A stretch of DNA of 64,000 bases from NCBI GenBank assembly GCA_007922305.1, contig ML677373.1:16109071-16173070 (forward strand), written 5' to 3'. The DNA is from Dermatemys mawii (taxonomy: Eukaryota > Chordata > Testudines > Dermatemydidae). Position numbers and translations under genes: made by a program. Below are positions 21,677 to 33,609 of this stretch, piece after piece (position 1 is the first letter of the stretch; every line of letters begins with the position of its first letter). The notes under the pieces are model-generated. The model was not told the DNA's origin. It did no database searches and was given only the letters and a program-made list of their open reading frames with translations.

Positions 21677-23999
21677 CTGTTTAAGACACAAGTGCAGTGA
21701 ATTAGCAAATGGATGTTCATGCAAGGAAGAGAAACCAGAGAACTATTGGAGCTTCAGGTGAGAGAGGCTAGTCTTAGAAAGTGAGATCAGATCACCAGTA
21801 GGTTATGAAGCCTGTCGTCATTATGAATGAAGGTCTTTGGTTACTTTGTTTTGGTAACTTTTGTTGTTATCTTGTGTTTGGTTGATTCCATCTCCCCACG
21901 ATGAGGCGACTAAGACATTTCATTTTATTTTCACCCTAATACTGCTGGAGAATACTAATTGCTATACCCTGCCTCAGCTGCTTGGGCCTCATAGTAGCTG
22001 CTGTTAGGAGTACAATGTGGCTTGTGTGGGGAGGTGGGGAGAAACTTAATTATAACTAATATGACTCTCCTGAAAGAAACTGAGCATCGGATATGCTCAT
22101 TCAGGACCAACTAGATTACATAAAAGCTGGAACAAACCTCTAACATACAGCTGGAAGGTCTGTTGCCTCTGAGTGAATTTGTACAACTTTGGAGCTTGAT
22201 GTTTATTTATTAAAAGGATTGTTTTTAGTTGTGACCCATGTCCTATTCTCTTGAGTCTTATGCAGTGGAGTTAAAGTGCACTGCTGTGTCTTGCATTCAT
22301 CTCTAGAAAATGTCAGCTCTACTGTGGGTGACAAACTCTTTACACATTATTATACTGTCTTTAATCTATAAACATGGATGGTTTTGTGCTTGTTTCTCTA
22401 AGTGCTACTGAGCTGGAAGGTGAAGGACTAGGAGAAGTGGATTATATTAAGCACCAGGATGAAAACATACAATGTGCTTTTGTTGACAACTTTCAGGAAA
22501 GGCTTCTCCCCAGGAGCAACCTCTGAGCTCCAGGCTTTTGTTCTAGCTGCTGATGCTACAGTGAGCTGTCTATCTATCCAGGTCATCACTGGAGAAATGT
22601 GAAGCAGAAGTAAATGACTTTGTGTTGGGAAATTAAACAAGTGACCGTGATTGAAATTGCTACTGCCCTGTAGTATCAGTGCAACCTCGGTAGTAACAAG
22701 TCTGCTTATAGAAATGGACATCTTAAAAGATAGCTAATCAATAGGTTCCTTAATAATCGACCAAATGATGGAACAGAGGAGAGCTGCAGGAAGTGTGAAA
22801 AGTAAATGGTGAAAATGTCAATAGGTATGTGGGAGTTTAGGGATAAAACATTAATTTGTTATTACCTAGGGCTACCCAGTCAGAAACTACAGCTAAATAC
22901 ACAGTGCATCTGCCTGCACATAAAGTGCTGTGAGCAAAACGATATGAGCACGCTACACCAATGGGCCATGCTTTCCGTGGGCTGGCAGTTTGCTTCTGTG
23001 TAATTAACCCTAAAGTCCTGAGAGTTTAGAATCTGGCAGACTCAGAAACTGCCGATCCTCAATCCCATGCTCCATTGCACCAGTTGTGATTTGTTAGAAC
23101 GCTCCAGCTGTTAATTCCCCCAGGATGAACTTGACGGTCTCTGGAGTTCACTTTAATAGTTGGTCTGGCTGAGCCTGTGTCTCATTAGGGTGTGGTGTAA
23201 GATGCTACTCTTCCATTTCTCATTCCTTTTTATTTGGGATTTCCCCCCAAGCTGTGTGTGTGTTGTCTCAGTGTGTCAAGAGGACGTGGGCAAGGTTAGT
23301 TTATGTAAGGCCACCCAGGTACCACAGTGATGGGTATAGGCTATTTTTTGTAGTAATAGTAATTTAATTTCCCTGATCCAGACAATAACCTGTGAGCAGC
23401 ACAGATTTTTCCATTACCTTTGAAAAGTGTCAACTCTGCATTCGTCCACCAACAGATAAATTTGTGAAAGCATAAGGGGTAGTTTTGTGACCAGTAGATG
23501 GAGTCTGCGGTGACCAACTATGGAAAGGAGTAATGCCATTCAAATTCTGCCATATCTTTCTGGTGACCAATGCACCAGAATGTAAATTATTAAAATTGCT
23601 TTGCCTTGTAAGCCAATAGGATCTAAACTGCCCCACAGCTTCTAGATAAGATCTTAGTAGTAATTTATTTAAGGAACTTTGCCATCAGCTGCTTTCTTCA
23701 AATGTACAAGCTAGTTACCAATTTCATTAGACCAGCACGGAAAAACCTGTTTTGAGAATGACGCCGTATGTCAGGTAATGAAGAACAGCCACATTAAAAA
23801 ATGTAGAAACACATAAAAGAGGATTTCAAATGAAATTTAAGATCAATGCCCCAAATCTATCCTTGATGAAACTCCTGTGGGTAAGAACAGTTACCTCAAG
23901 GATGCAGCTGGTCAAATGCATTTATACTATATCAAACTATCATTAACATCCAAGGACATCCAGTGCATCAACACTGTACTAGTTATCATTTGTTACACA
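21677..23999. other. Non-coding with weak minus-strand open segments
   Basis: Nothing recognised as a repeat. A minus-strand open segment preceded by CACATTTCTCCAG (acceptor at 22589-22591) runs left to about 22440 but lacks a good donor. Another at 23420-23552 ends in a CAAAG|GTAATG donor-like site. Neither is strong enough to call. Confidence 0.35.
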
Positions 24000-24065
24000 C
24001 TGATGCACTTAGCACTGTAAAAATAAAGGCAGTCTCTGCCTCCAACAGCTTACAGTCTAAGTCCC
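24000..24065 (-). mobile_element. SINE tail fragment
   Basis: ATGCACTTAGCACTGTAAAA, GGCAGTCTCTGCCTCCAACA and GCTTACAGTCTAAG resemble the reverse complement of the same SINE 3' region as at 20040 and 61200. Confidence 0.55.
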
Positions 24066-25103
24066 TATTTCTGCAATTCATTGCAAAATAGACACACAAT
24101 GTATGTCAGAATTCCTACGGTGGCTGAGAGTTCTGAGTACTATCTTCATAAAGCTTCTGGAGAAGGGACATTCCTTTCACTGCAGAGATGCATGGATTAG
24201 TTTAAAAAAAAAAATCCAAACAGTAGCGTTCAAGTAGAGTACAGCCTGCCAACTGTATTTCTGCCCTCAGCTTTCCACACCAAACCACCGAGTGCAGCCA
24301 AAAATAATATAGTATATTACAGAATGAGGTATTGTAAAAGCTGTTATGAGGGGGACTGAAAAGGCAGACTTCCTTCACACGGGTTAGGGACCAAAGATGA
24401 CAGGCCTGATTCTTAGTTGCTCTGCAGATCGTGTAGTGATTTACACCAGCAGAACATGGTGTATGGACATGCTACCAGTGTAGAATAATAGTGCTATACA
24501 CCTGCTTTGAATATATGGGGGAGTAACTTCACAAGCAGAGAGCAATGCAGAACTTGGCCCAACATTTTGGTTTTGTTGCTATAAATATTACATTCAAGAG
24601 AGCCGATGAAACTAATTAGGAGGAATATTCTCTGTGTACAGTGGTTGTGTTTAAAGAATTAATTTGTATAAATGAGGATGATAGCATAGTATTTGCAGTA
24701 TTCTCTATAATAGGTGTCCTCAGAAATAATTATATATAAGGACTACTGCACCAACGAAGGCAATGTTGTTTACGGTAAAATGGGAAAGGTCTAAAGGGCG
24801 ACCCCTGTAGTTTGGTTTACTGGTTTTTGAGTCTGCCATTGTGGCTGGCTCTAGTGTCACAGAGAATAAGGTGGAAAAAGAAGAAGCATCAGCCAAGCAC
24901 GGAGCTCATTTCCGTCATGCTGCCAATGCCAGATGTTTCAATTCAGTTCTTAACAAAGAAACACCCTACTGTGCCAACAACTAAAATAAGATTTGTCAAC
25001 AGGATGGAATTCAACTTATTACATGCTTGAGCACCCATTAGAAGAAGAGAAGGTGATGCACAATTGTTGCTTCCAGCATGTGGTTAGTGAGGAAGAAATG
25101 CTA
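24066..25103. other. Non-coding, nothing recognised
   Basis: Unique-looking sequence; a short fragment at 24405-24460 (CCTGATTCTTAGTTGC, GATTTACACCAGC) resembles an old sauropsid repeat. Confidence 0.4.
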
Positions 25104-25244
25104 GCACCTCTGTAGCAGGCAATAATAGAAAACATCTGCCTCATTTTCAGTTCCACTGAGACCGCTATCCAGGATATGTCCTCTGACATAGCTGCTCAGA
25201 AACAGGTCATTCCTCTCATCAAACTCGTCAAGCACCATCTGGAT
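25104..25244 (-). CDS. Candidate exon or conserved exapted repeat
   Basis: On the minus strand a 47-codon open segment starts right after a GCGTTTCTCAG acceptor and encodes IQMVLDEFDERNDLFLSSYV, then RGHILDSGLSGTENEADVF and a less coding-like end before TAG at 25101-25103. The composition (many D, E, L, S) is protein-like. The only donor near the end is a weak CAGAG|GTGCTA. I do not recognise a protein. An alternative is an ancient SINE or conserved non-coding element, because its 3' edge CTGCTACAGAGGTGC resembles CTGCTACAGCAGGTG at the edge of the 21272 segment. Confidence 0.28.
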
Positions 25245-25574
25245 CTGAGAAACGCTTTTTTGGGGCGGTGGGGGAGAATGAGGATCATTATGCAGTTCTC
25301 CCAGGTGGATAATACACACACAAAAAGATCACAGAGACTGGGACATTAAGGAGCTGCAACAATATAAGTGTTATATAATGGCTGAACTCCTAGCCCCCAT
25401 TTAAAGTTTCACCACTCTCACTAGACTTGGTAAAGTTTAGAAGTATTATGATGTATATGCCATAACGGGAGTTACCTTGGGAGTTTTAATGAATGTTAAT
25501 ACAGTTTAATTCAGTTTTAACCAAAGTGTTACTTTCTCTTTCTGCTTCTTATTCTCAGTATATATCTTCCTACT

Positions 25575-25690
25575 GTATGTTCCACTCTGTGCATCTGATG
25601 AAGTGAGTTCTAGCCCATTAAAGCTTATGCCCAAATACATTTGTTAGTTTAAGGTGCCACAAGTACTCCTCGTTCTTTTTGTTGTTCCGT
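25575..25690 (+). mobile_element. Sauropsid interspersed repeat (CATCTGATGAAGTGAG)
   Basis: Contains GCATCTGATGAAGTGAGTTC, CCATTAAAGCTTATGCCC and AAGGTGCCACAAGTACTCCT. I recognise this from turtle genomic sequence as a very abundant dispersed repeat. A reverse copy is at 27020-27150. Confidence 0.75.
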
Positions 25691-27019
25691 AGTGTCAGGT
25701 CATTGAAGCTGACCCTTTTGCAGATATCCCCTGCTTTAATAATAAAGAGCAGAATCCATTTCAAGGGGCAGCATAAAACTCCAACTTGGTATTTACCTTC
25801 AACAACTATGAGTAACGGCTATTTGCTAGATTATCATCATCCGAGAGATAGAGGCATTCTTCAGTCTGGTAACTCACTTGGAATAAGCCCTTAATATTCA
25901 CTTCTTTTGATCATACAGGACCAAATTTTCAAAAACGGCCTCTGAGATTTTAGCATCCCCTAGTTTGAGGCAGGATACGCTTTTGCCAAGGTGTTGAGTA
26001 CCCACAGCTTTCATTGGCTTCGAAAGGAGCTGTCAATGCTCAGGGCAAGAAGTGGACTTTCCACCACTGAACCCACCTTGGATTTACACAAACCCTCCCC
26101 TGCGTCGTGGGGCACAGGGGGGCCTGTGGTGCTAAGTTTTATGCCATTTGTGAGGTGTGCCTCCCCTTCACAGTTCCCAAAGAATCTGGTCCTGGGGTGC
26201 AGTGAAACCACACTAGTCCCACTGCCATGCAATCTACTGTAAGGGTAGTATTTGCCCTAGGTGACGGCCATGTGAGAGTGGAAACAGGATCTACCATTTC
26301 ACATCCTGTTAGTGGGATGGCTTGCTGCATGACTGCAAAGTTTGCTAGATATTTTCTCTCTTTCATGACTCATCTTTCCAATGCCATTCAGTATGCAAAG
26401 CAGCAGAGCTGCCATTCTGTCAGTGCAATGTCATCGCCAACTGTATTTGTCTGTTAATGAGGAGTTTGCCCTTTTGACTTGAAGTTTACTTTTATATGTT
26501 TAAAGAAATAGGGCCCTGCAGTTTTCACCCTGGCAGGTTCCCACTTTGTTCTCCATCTATTATTCCTTGTTCCTCTGCACTAACGAAAGCAAGAGTCAGG
26601 GGAGATTATTTTTAATTGAGCCAGACTGGTAATCAAGGGAGTGCTGTACCTTTTTTTCATGAGTGCCTCTTTAGAGTTTTAACTAAGCTTGCAGTGCGCA
26701 GACATTGAGACTTAGAATCCTCCCTCCCAAATGCATTCGCTTGTTGTCACCAGGCTCACAATTAAGAACAAGTTAAAAATCATATCCTGGGGCTGCCAAA
26801 GCAGCAGAAAATTTCAAACTGTTTCAAACACAGGAGCCAACAGAGCTACTAAACCAACAAGGCAAGAATCAGAATGAAAGCACTGTGAATTTTGCCACGT
26901 CAGGTTTAGATTCTGCCTACTCCTTACATGAGTGAGCAGTGAAAGAGAAAGGAAGTAAAGAACCAACCATTTCCTTATCTGACCCACATAGGGGCCAGGT
27001 CGAACTGCAGTCCTTGCAC
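25691..27019. other. Non-coding; old repeat fragment
   Basis: 25920-26045 resembles the old TTTTCAAAA-type repeat (CAAATTTTCAAAAACGGCCT). Overlapping open frames at 25991-26457 on both strands are not supported as genes. Confidence 0.4.
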
Positions 27020-27150
27020 AGGTATCAGAGTGGTAGCTGTGTTAATCTGTATCCGCAAAAAGAATGAGGAGTCCTTGTGGCTCTGTAGAGACTAACAAAT
27101 TTATTTCAGCATCAGCTTTTGTGGGCTAAAAACCACTTCATCAGATCCTT
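27020..27150 (-). mobile_element. Sauropsid interspersed repeat, reverse copy
   Basis: GGTATCAGAGTGGTAGCTGT, GTTAATCTGTATCCGCAAAA, GAGGAGTCCTTGTGGC and AACCACTTCATCAGATC. Opposite orientation to 25575-25690; this copy includes the other end of the element. Confidence 0.8.
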
Positions 27151-28302
27151 GCACAGGGACTGCTTCCTAGCTGCACCCCAGGGCACATGGTGGTCCAAAG
27201 GGCATGAAGGAGGTGTTGCTATGGTTCTGTCGTCAAGGGATATAGAAGTTTGCATGCTTCCTCATGCAATGGGAAGTATTCTGCTTCTGTCTCAGCGCAG
27301 GAGTATGCCTGCAAGGCACAGTCTACCCCTCAGGAATGTATCTATTATATCTAACCTCTTTCGTGAGAGTGGAAGAGCTTTGTTGAGCTGTAAAAAAGCA
27401 AAATGGTGCAGTTGGTTCTCTTATTTTGTTTTATGTCTGGGTACTCCAGGGAAAAGCAGGAGTGGCAAATAATTCATGTCTTGCTATTAAACTGTTGAAT
27501 GCTCTGGAGCAGTGTACTTAGGGCTTGTCTATACACACAAGTTGTCCTTAACTATACCAATGACACAACACTCTGTAGGGTGGATCCAATTATACAGCTA
27601 TAAGCAAATGTATACAGGTATAACTACATCTGCAGTGGGGGTTGTACCAGTGTAACTGTTTTGGTCATGTAGCCCATAGGGCTAGACTGAGGGCTTGCTT
27701 TATTATATTGTGCCTTTATTTACTGATTTGTTGTTTGATTATATTTGGCTTATATTTCTGTATTAAATTATTTTCTCATGTGGAGGCAGTTCTCTCTCTA
27801 GCTTTTTCAAGGTTTTCCAGCTTTTAGCTTTTCCTTCTTAGTTACTTAGCATTTGACCTTTCAGCTCTATTTTTCAGCATCAATCTTGCGCATTCAGGAA
27901 CCTGGACCATCGGATTCATTTAGCATGCCAGAGACGAGGGTGGTCCTTTTGTTTCTTACCACCAGGTTGTCAAGGAAGAGTGTAAGTGTGCTAAGCTTTT
28001 ATGGAGAATGATACCGCCAGAACTGTATTATTTTCTTTTGAGTCTGTGGTTGGGAGCTTGGATAACTTTTCCACTTATTTTAATAAAAGTCACTAAGAGC
28101 TGTATTTTGTCCTCAGCAAGAGCATTCTTGCTATGCACCCTGAGGATCCTTGTAAGACTCGGTCTATCCTGATTCTAGCACGAGAGCCTTATCTTCCAAT
28201 CAGATCAATTGACGAGCCTATGACACACATCATATACTGTATTATAATATAAACCCCCTGAAAAATCAGGCAACCGTAGAAAAAGTTATATCTGTTAAAA
28301 CA
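27151..28302. other. Non-coding with MITE-like patch
   Basis: 27515-27660 starts AGGGCTTGTCTATACACACA and contains AACTATACCAATGACAC and CAGGTATAACTACATCTGC, resembling the MITE family at 52101 and 55102, but without a clear right terminus. The 117-codon frame at 27119-27472 begins in a repeat and has no domain. Confidence 0.45.
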
Positions 28303-28316
28303 CGTGTGCGCACACA

Positions 28317-28347
<31 letters not shown>
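28303..28347. repeat. (CA)n microsatellite
   Basis: Long CA tract with GTGTGCG and TA interruptions on the left side. Confidence 0.95.
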
Positions 28348-28384
28348 CCCTGTGTGTAGATGTTAGCCTTCCTGTCTACTGGAT

Positions 28385-28560
28385 GAAGCAGGGCATCAGG
28401 CCCAGGACTCCTGGGTTCTTCTTCTCAGCTTGGCCACTGACTAGCTATGGAACCCGAGGCAAGCCTTTTTATCTTTAGGATGTTCATTTGGATGTCTTGT
28501 AAAACCACTCAGTGTACTGCATGGGAGGGTGGTTATTGTTCTAAATGTAAATGACTGACA
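28385..28560 (+). mobile_element. SINE fragment, MIR-like
   Basis: AGGCCCAGGACTCCTGGGTT, GGCCACTGACTAGCTATGGA and ACCCGAGGCAAGCC match the mid-body of the old tRNA-derived SINE. The head is missing and the 3' part is diverged. Confidence 0.6.
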
Positions 28561-28904
28561 GTTTCACTGGGGTGAAGATGTCTGTTGGGTGGAATATGAT
28601 CTCAGGGTGTGAAATGTGCTCTAAGAGTTACGATACAGAGTAAATATTTTTACATACACTTTCCCTTGCCAAAGGGAGAAAGTTTTTGCTTCAACATTCC
28701 CAGCCCACCTCCCAAATCAGGGGTTTAAGCTACAAACACTAACTACTGATCATCCTGTGGAATACTACTGGACTTCAGTTGGGACACTTCCTCTTAATAA
28801 GCTGTTTTCAGGCCCATGTGTCAAACGAAGGGAAAAAATGTGATCAGAAGTAGCAATAATATTAGAGATGGAGTTGGGATATTGTTTGTTTGTAGTCAGA
28901 CTGT

Positions 28905-29015
28905 AAGCTTTTTCCAGCAGTCCTTTTTGTTCTGTGTTTTTACTGCTCCAAGCCCAGTGGGTCGTGTTCTATGTTAAGGCTCCTAGATGCTACAGTAATA
29001 CAAATAATTAATGTC
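28905..29015 (+). mobile_element. SINE tail fragment
   Basis: GACTGTAAGCTTTTTCCAGC, TTTTTGTTCTGTG and GGCTCCTAGATGCTACAGTA correspond to the 3' end of the old SINE, plus orientation. Confidence 0.55.
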
Positions 29016-29049
29016 CAAATGACAAAAAGTGAAACTATAGAAAAGTTCT

Positions 29050-29130
29050 GTGTAAGCTCAAAAAGTTCTCTTTCACCAGTAGAAGCTGGTCCAATAAAAG
29101 GTATTACCTCACTCACCTTTTCTCTCTAAA
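29050..29130 (+). mobile_element. Sauropsid repeat fragment (TTGGTCCAATAAAAG type)
   Basis: AGAAGCTGGTCCAATAAAAG and TATTACCTCACTCACCTTTT followed by CTCTCT are hallmarks of an abundant turtle and bird dispersed repeat. Confidence 0.65.
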
Positions 29131-29562
29131 TAGTGAATACAGGAGTTAGAAAAAGAGGAGTGACCGTAAGGACCAGGACTGTCTTCATAGCGATGACTCA
29201 AATGTAGCATGGAAGGTCAGCCAAAAACATGGGAGAAACTAGAGAAGGAAAGTCCTGCTTTTGGTATTACAGTACTTTCAGACTAGATACTATGTGCCAG
29301 TATTTAAAACCCTTTGTTATGCTGAGTAGAATTTTACTCCATGACTCCTCTAACTTCAATGTGCTATTCATGAATAAGGAAATTGGAATCTGGCCCTATT
29401 CCTGGATTATTTGAACTTGTACAGATCTTGATTAATCTCATAATTAAACAAGTCATAAATAAACTTCTCATACTTCATAAAGCACAAATATAAAACCACA
29501 TTATATACTGTGTTCCAGTGTAATGCAATGTGAATTTTATTATTTTGGTCATAACTTGGACA
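29131..29562. other. Non-coding, nothing recognised
   Basis: AT-rich, no elements recognised. Confidence 0.45.
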
Positions 29563-29570
29563 CCTAAATA

Positions 29571-29874
29571 CAGGGGTGAAAGTGAGCTGGTACGATGTAC
29601 TGCTAAGAAGCCGGTACCGGCCCATACCCAGCCGATGTTAAAATGCTGCCGCAGCAGCACTTTAATGTCGCTGCTCCTTTTGCCCGCTGCTGTTGGCGGC
29701 CCTGCCAGTAGGGAGCCTACCGGCAGGGCTGCCAATAGGGCAGACAAAAGGGGCATCAGCCCTGGGACTGGCAATTTAAAAGAGCCCTACCCCTTCTGCC
29801 CAAGGCCCTACACCTTCCAGGGGCTCAAAGCCAGCCCCTGTTCCAGTAAGAATTTAATGTTACTTTCATCTGTG
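29571..29874 (+). mobile_element. hAT-type MITE with perfect 8-bp TSD
   Basis: Left end CAGGGGTGAAAGTGAG; right end in reverse CACAGATGAAAGTAAC. Flanked by identical CCTAAATA at 29563-29570 and 29875-29882. GC-rich interior with GGTACCGGCCCATACC and GCTACGAGC-poor, GCTGCCGCAGCAGCAC blocks. It is non-autonomous; the 124- and 99-codon frames across it are accidental. Same family as 37682-37896. Confidence 0.9.
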
Positions 29875-29950
29875 CCTAAATACTTGTTTTGCATGTGCAT
29901 TTGAGTGTCTAAATTGTATACTATAAGCCTGCAATTAATTGCTAGTGTTA

Positions 29951-29968
29951 TATTTATTTATTTATTTT
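29951..29968. repeat. (TATT)n microsatellite
   Basis: Short TATT tandem. Confidence 0.85.
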
Positions 29969-30010
29969 GCAGTCGTAGGTTTACATCTGCAAACGAGTCT
30001 AGAAATCCGA

Positions 30011-30126
30011 GATTTTGCAAAGACTTCTGCATGTGCTTAACCTTAATCACATTGGTAGTCACATTCGTTTCAACTAGGGCTACCCGTAGGCTGAAAATTA
30101 AGCTCGTGCTTACGTGCTTTGCTGGA
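30011..30126. repeat. Old palindromic repeat (TTTTGCAAAGACTT)
   Basis: The left half has TTTTGCAAAGACTTCTGCAT then GTGCTTAACCTTAATC. The right half, in reverse, reads CCAGCAAAGCACGTAAGCAC then GAGCTTAATTTTCAGCC. The halves are diverged inverted repeats. Related to the TTAAGCA family at 1533 and 4410. Confidence 0.6.
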
Positions 30127-30235
30127 TGAGCGCTTCCTTAAATGTGATGTTTCAACTTCTGTATTCTGTGAAAATCATATCTGCAACTGAGACTTTTATG
30201 GACTCTATGGAGACTTGTTGACAGCATAAATAAAG

Positions 30236-30278
30236 CCCCCCCCCCCCAACACACACACTCTCTCTCTCTCTCTCTCTG
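30236..30278. repeat. Compound (C)n(AC)n(TC)n microsatellite
   Basis: Twelve Cs, then AC and TC dinucleotide runs. Confidence 0.95.
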
Positions 30279-31494
30279 TCAACTGGAGATTTTACAGCAG
30301 CTAATTGTACCTAGTATTACAAGAAGAGGAATTCTGCTCCATTAGCTTTTTGTGCGTCTCTCTCTATTGTCTACTGAGAATGGTAGAGATGGTAGTCATT
30401 AAGGAGGCAAATAATAACAGCTGCTGTATTTTTATCATTCTCGTGAAAGGTATATGTGTTATTAACTAATTATCTTGGAAATGCACCTAAAATATTAGAT
30501 AAATATTACAAATTAGATGTAAATGAAATCAGCAAAACAGTTGTCAAATCTTTTGCTATCTGATTAATTTTCTTTAGAAGTCAGAACAATTGTGTTTCAA
30601 CATGTTGCCCCATCGTGCTTTCTTTAAACACTGAACGCAATAGTTGCCATTGCTGTCTGTTGGTGGAATTTGGGGGTTTTTTCATCACCTTGGCAACAAA
30701 TTTCTATTAATTGAAAGATAGCTGCTTAGCATACTCTTGATTTAACAAATCTCAGAACTGTATCACTTGAATCTTTTTTTCAATTCAATTTTTTCCTGTT
30801 ATAGGAAAAAAGCCCATCTGACTGGAGCATGTCCGTTCTCTCTCTCCCCCTCCTGAATCTTTCCATGTGAATTTCATAAAACAATTTTTATTCATCCAAT
30901 GCTATTTAGTGAGTTTGTTACCCTGCTTGGCATCCACCACACATTTTTTAGCTTCCACTGGCCTCTAGTGGTGCTTAATTTTCAAAACATTCCATAAGCT
31001 ATTCACTGTTCACCTACCGTTAGACTGCTCTATCTGCACCATGGTTACCTATGTATATGAAATTCACCCTGTTCAGTGGGCCACACAAGGCCTCTAAGCG
31101 ACTTAAGCCCTGAAACTGGGCACAAATGGGAGTTGCCTTGTGTTGGCTCTCTGCACAGTGGTGAATTTCTCTGCACATGAGGTGCTTCTGAAAGGCAAGT
31201 TTGTCCACTTATTCCCTACCACCTACCCCTGTTGAGATCCTAGGCTTTGCAATTACAAATTCCTACTAGGATGTAAGTCAAACATTTCCTTCCAGCAAAT
31301 GTGCTAATAGGATGCTTGTCTCCCCATCTCTTCTTCAGATGACTTCCTTAAATCTTTCTCATCTCAGATGCAATTGCCTGGCCATCTGAGCTTCATGTTT
31401 AAAATGTTTGGGTTCCCTAGGATCATGTGTGCATACTCTAACATGCCCTCCACCTTTAATTCTCCAGTAACTCTAGTACTCATGTAGGAGGGAT
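30279..31494. other. Non-coding, nothing recognised
   Basis: AT-rich sequence with no repeat or exon that I can support. Confidence 0.45.
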
Positions 31495-31640
31495 GGTGTT
31501 GTGGGTAACGCATGAGACTGGGATATAGGAGGTTTGGGTTCAATTCACAGCTCTTTTCACAGTCTGCCTGTGTGTTCTTGGGCAAGTCACTTAATCTCCT
31601 TGTGCCTAGCTGTAAAACTGAGGACCACAAGACATCCTTT
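31495..31640 (+). mobile_element. MIR/CORE-like SINE
   Basis: The head is GTTGTGGGTAACGCATGAGA with B box GGGTTCAATTCAC; the body has TGTTCTTGGGCAAGTCACTT, AATCTCCTTGTGCC and TGTAAAACTGAGGACC. Truncated at the 3' end. Confidence 0.8.
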
Positions 31641-33228
31641 TCCACCATTTGCCTATCTTCTCTTTTTAGATGGATCTTCAGTGGAAAGGCTGTCTCTTCC
31701 TATCTGTAAGTTTTGTGTCATGCCAACAGAATGAGCCCTTAATTTTCATTGAAGGTTTTAATAATAATGCAGCTTTGACATTTGCTTTTTTCCACTCTCT
31801 TGTTTGGACACTAGTAGAAGTCAAGCATGAAAGCAGCCCAGGATTGGCCCAATATTTACTTAAAACTTCAAGTGAATGCACACAAATCATGGTGAAAACG
31901 GCAACCACCTGTACGTTATCTCGATTGATTGATCCGATTTTCCTGTGTTTTTGCCATAGCTATAATCACCACTTCTCATGGAAATAATGCCCTCTAGAAC
32001 CACAACCAGTCTTACCAGACTTTATCTGGGGCACAGAATGGATGCATGCCACCAGTGTAGACCAACAAGCATGAGAAGGATAGAAAAATCAAGTTGTATT
32101 AATATGACCACAATATTTAGTATCCTGCAGTCTTGTTCGACAGTAAACATGAAGGACATTTATTGTGCCCTGCAGCAACTACAGTACTTGTCAATTTTCA
32201 CAGATGTATTAGCTGAGGATCATGGATATTCATTCTCCTCAGAAGTTTTTTCATTCTCACCAGACAGCCCTCAAAGAAGATCTTTAATATCCGCAAACAG
32301 CATCTCTTGCCATTCCTGCCCTCCATCTTCCCTGGCAGAAGAGCATGTGAGATGGGATTAAATCTGTCAAAGTTAATCTCTAGTGTAAACCTATTAAAGC
32401 AAACACTTCTGGAAAAGTCCTGTCCCTGATGAAGATTCTGTAGGTTTTTAGAACAGTACCTGCAGAACCCATTAGTTTAGGGCCTGATCCATAGCCCACT
32501 GAAGGTAATAAGATTTAAATAAAGTCTTTAATCCCTATTACATTCTACAGGGATCTTCTGTTATGGTTTGTAGGAGGGATTAATTTGGCCTGCTATGGTT
32601 TGTAAGTTAAGACAATGCCTGATTAAGACCCCTAAAGTGAATAGGAATCTCTTCTGAGTAAGGAGAGCAAGTTCAGGTCAACTATCTTGGAGAATATTCT
32701 CAGCATATACATATCCTCCCTTCCCTTCCCCACCAGATAAACCTGTCACCTAAATAATGTATTAGGTGAAAACCCTAATGCTAGTCTGCAGACAGGACTT
32801 CCCTAATGTGTTCAGGTATAATAGTAATACTTCGCTGTCTTGTTTCAAAGATGTGGGGTGAAAAATCTAGCTGACAGGGACAACCAGGATATGGACACCT
32901 ATTTTCAAGATCAAGAATATGATCCGCAAGTCTCTGCTAATTTTAAACAAAGAGGGTACACCAACAGCTGCTGGCATGCTCCTCAGAGGTTTAACCAGCA
33001 CTATTACAGGCTCGTTCAGTGAGAGAAGTTTTGATACCTTCTCCTCTGAAAAGAAAGCAACAGTCAGGACCAGTTATAAGAAGAAGTGACATAAGTGGCC
33101 GCCTATAAGAGCAGATGGGAGACTCCAAGCTCCCCTTCCCTAGTCATGTCTTTCACCTTTTCACTATGTTCCAGGGTTGAAATTCCAGAATATATATTCT
33201 AAGCTCCTCTCAAAAGATGGTAAAACAC
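31641..33228. other. Non-coding, nothing recognised
   Basis: The 127-codon plus frame at 31978-32361 is the longest here. It has no recognisable domain, splice context or coding-like codon pattern. Confidence 0.4.
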
Positions 33229-33255
33229 TTTTTTTTTTTTTTTTTTTTTTTTTTT
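33229..33255. repeat. Poly(T) tract, 27 nt
   Basis: Uninterrupted T run. It could mark the poly(A) tail of a minus-strand retroposed sequence, but none is identified to the right. Confidence 0.95.
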
Positions 33256-33609
33256 GCAGTGTGTGAGACTATGCTCTGAGGGAAGACTACGTAAATAAAC
33301 TTTGTAATAAAATTGGTGTTGCTGCGTACAAGCAACAATGTGCAACTGTCGTCAGTGCCTGGATCAAGATTTTCAAAATTGGCTGGTGCTTTTGGGCACC
33401 CGACTTGAGGCACCTAAAAGGGCCTTGACAGTCGAGAAGTACTGAGCACTCTCCCTCTGACAATCAGGCCGGTATACAATGGTCATCTAAACTCACAACA
33501 CACTTTTGGAAAGCTTGTCTTCTGACTTGTGTATTCCCACTATTCTTGAGTAATGAGACACAGACCTCATTTGTAGGACAGAGCAGCCCTTTCACTAGAT
33601 TTTAGCAAA
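33256..33609. other. Old repeat fragment
   Basis: 33361-33475 carries AAGATTTTCAAAATTGGCTG and CACCCGACTTGAGGCACC, an old TTTTCAAAA-type sauropsid repeat. Otherwise nothing seen. Confidence 0.4.

Noticed and set aside
23420..23552. Minus-strand frame starting MALLLSIVGHRR with a CAAAG|GTAATG donor-like end
   Set aside because: No upstream promoter or conservation evidence; two other frames are also partly open, which suggests chance.
27119..27472. 117-codon plus-strand open frame
   Set aside because: Starts inside a dispersed repeat; the remainder has no protein features.
29530..29904. 124-codon plus-strand open frame
   Set aside because: Runs straight through a hAT MITE and its target duplications.
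31978..32361. 127-codon plus-strand open frame
   Set aside because: No similarity or domain that I can recognise; codon pattern not coding-like.
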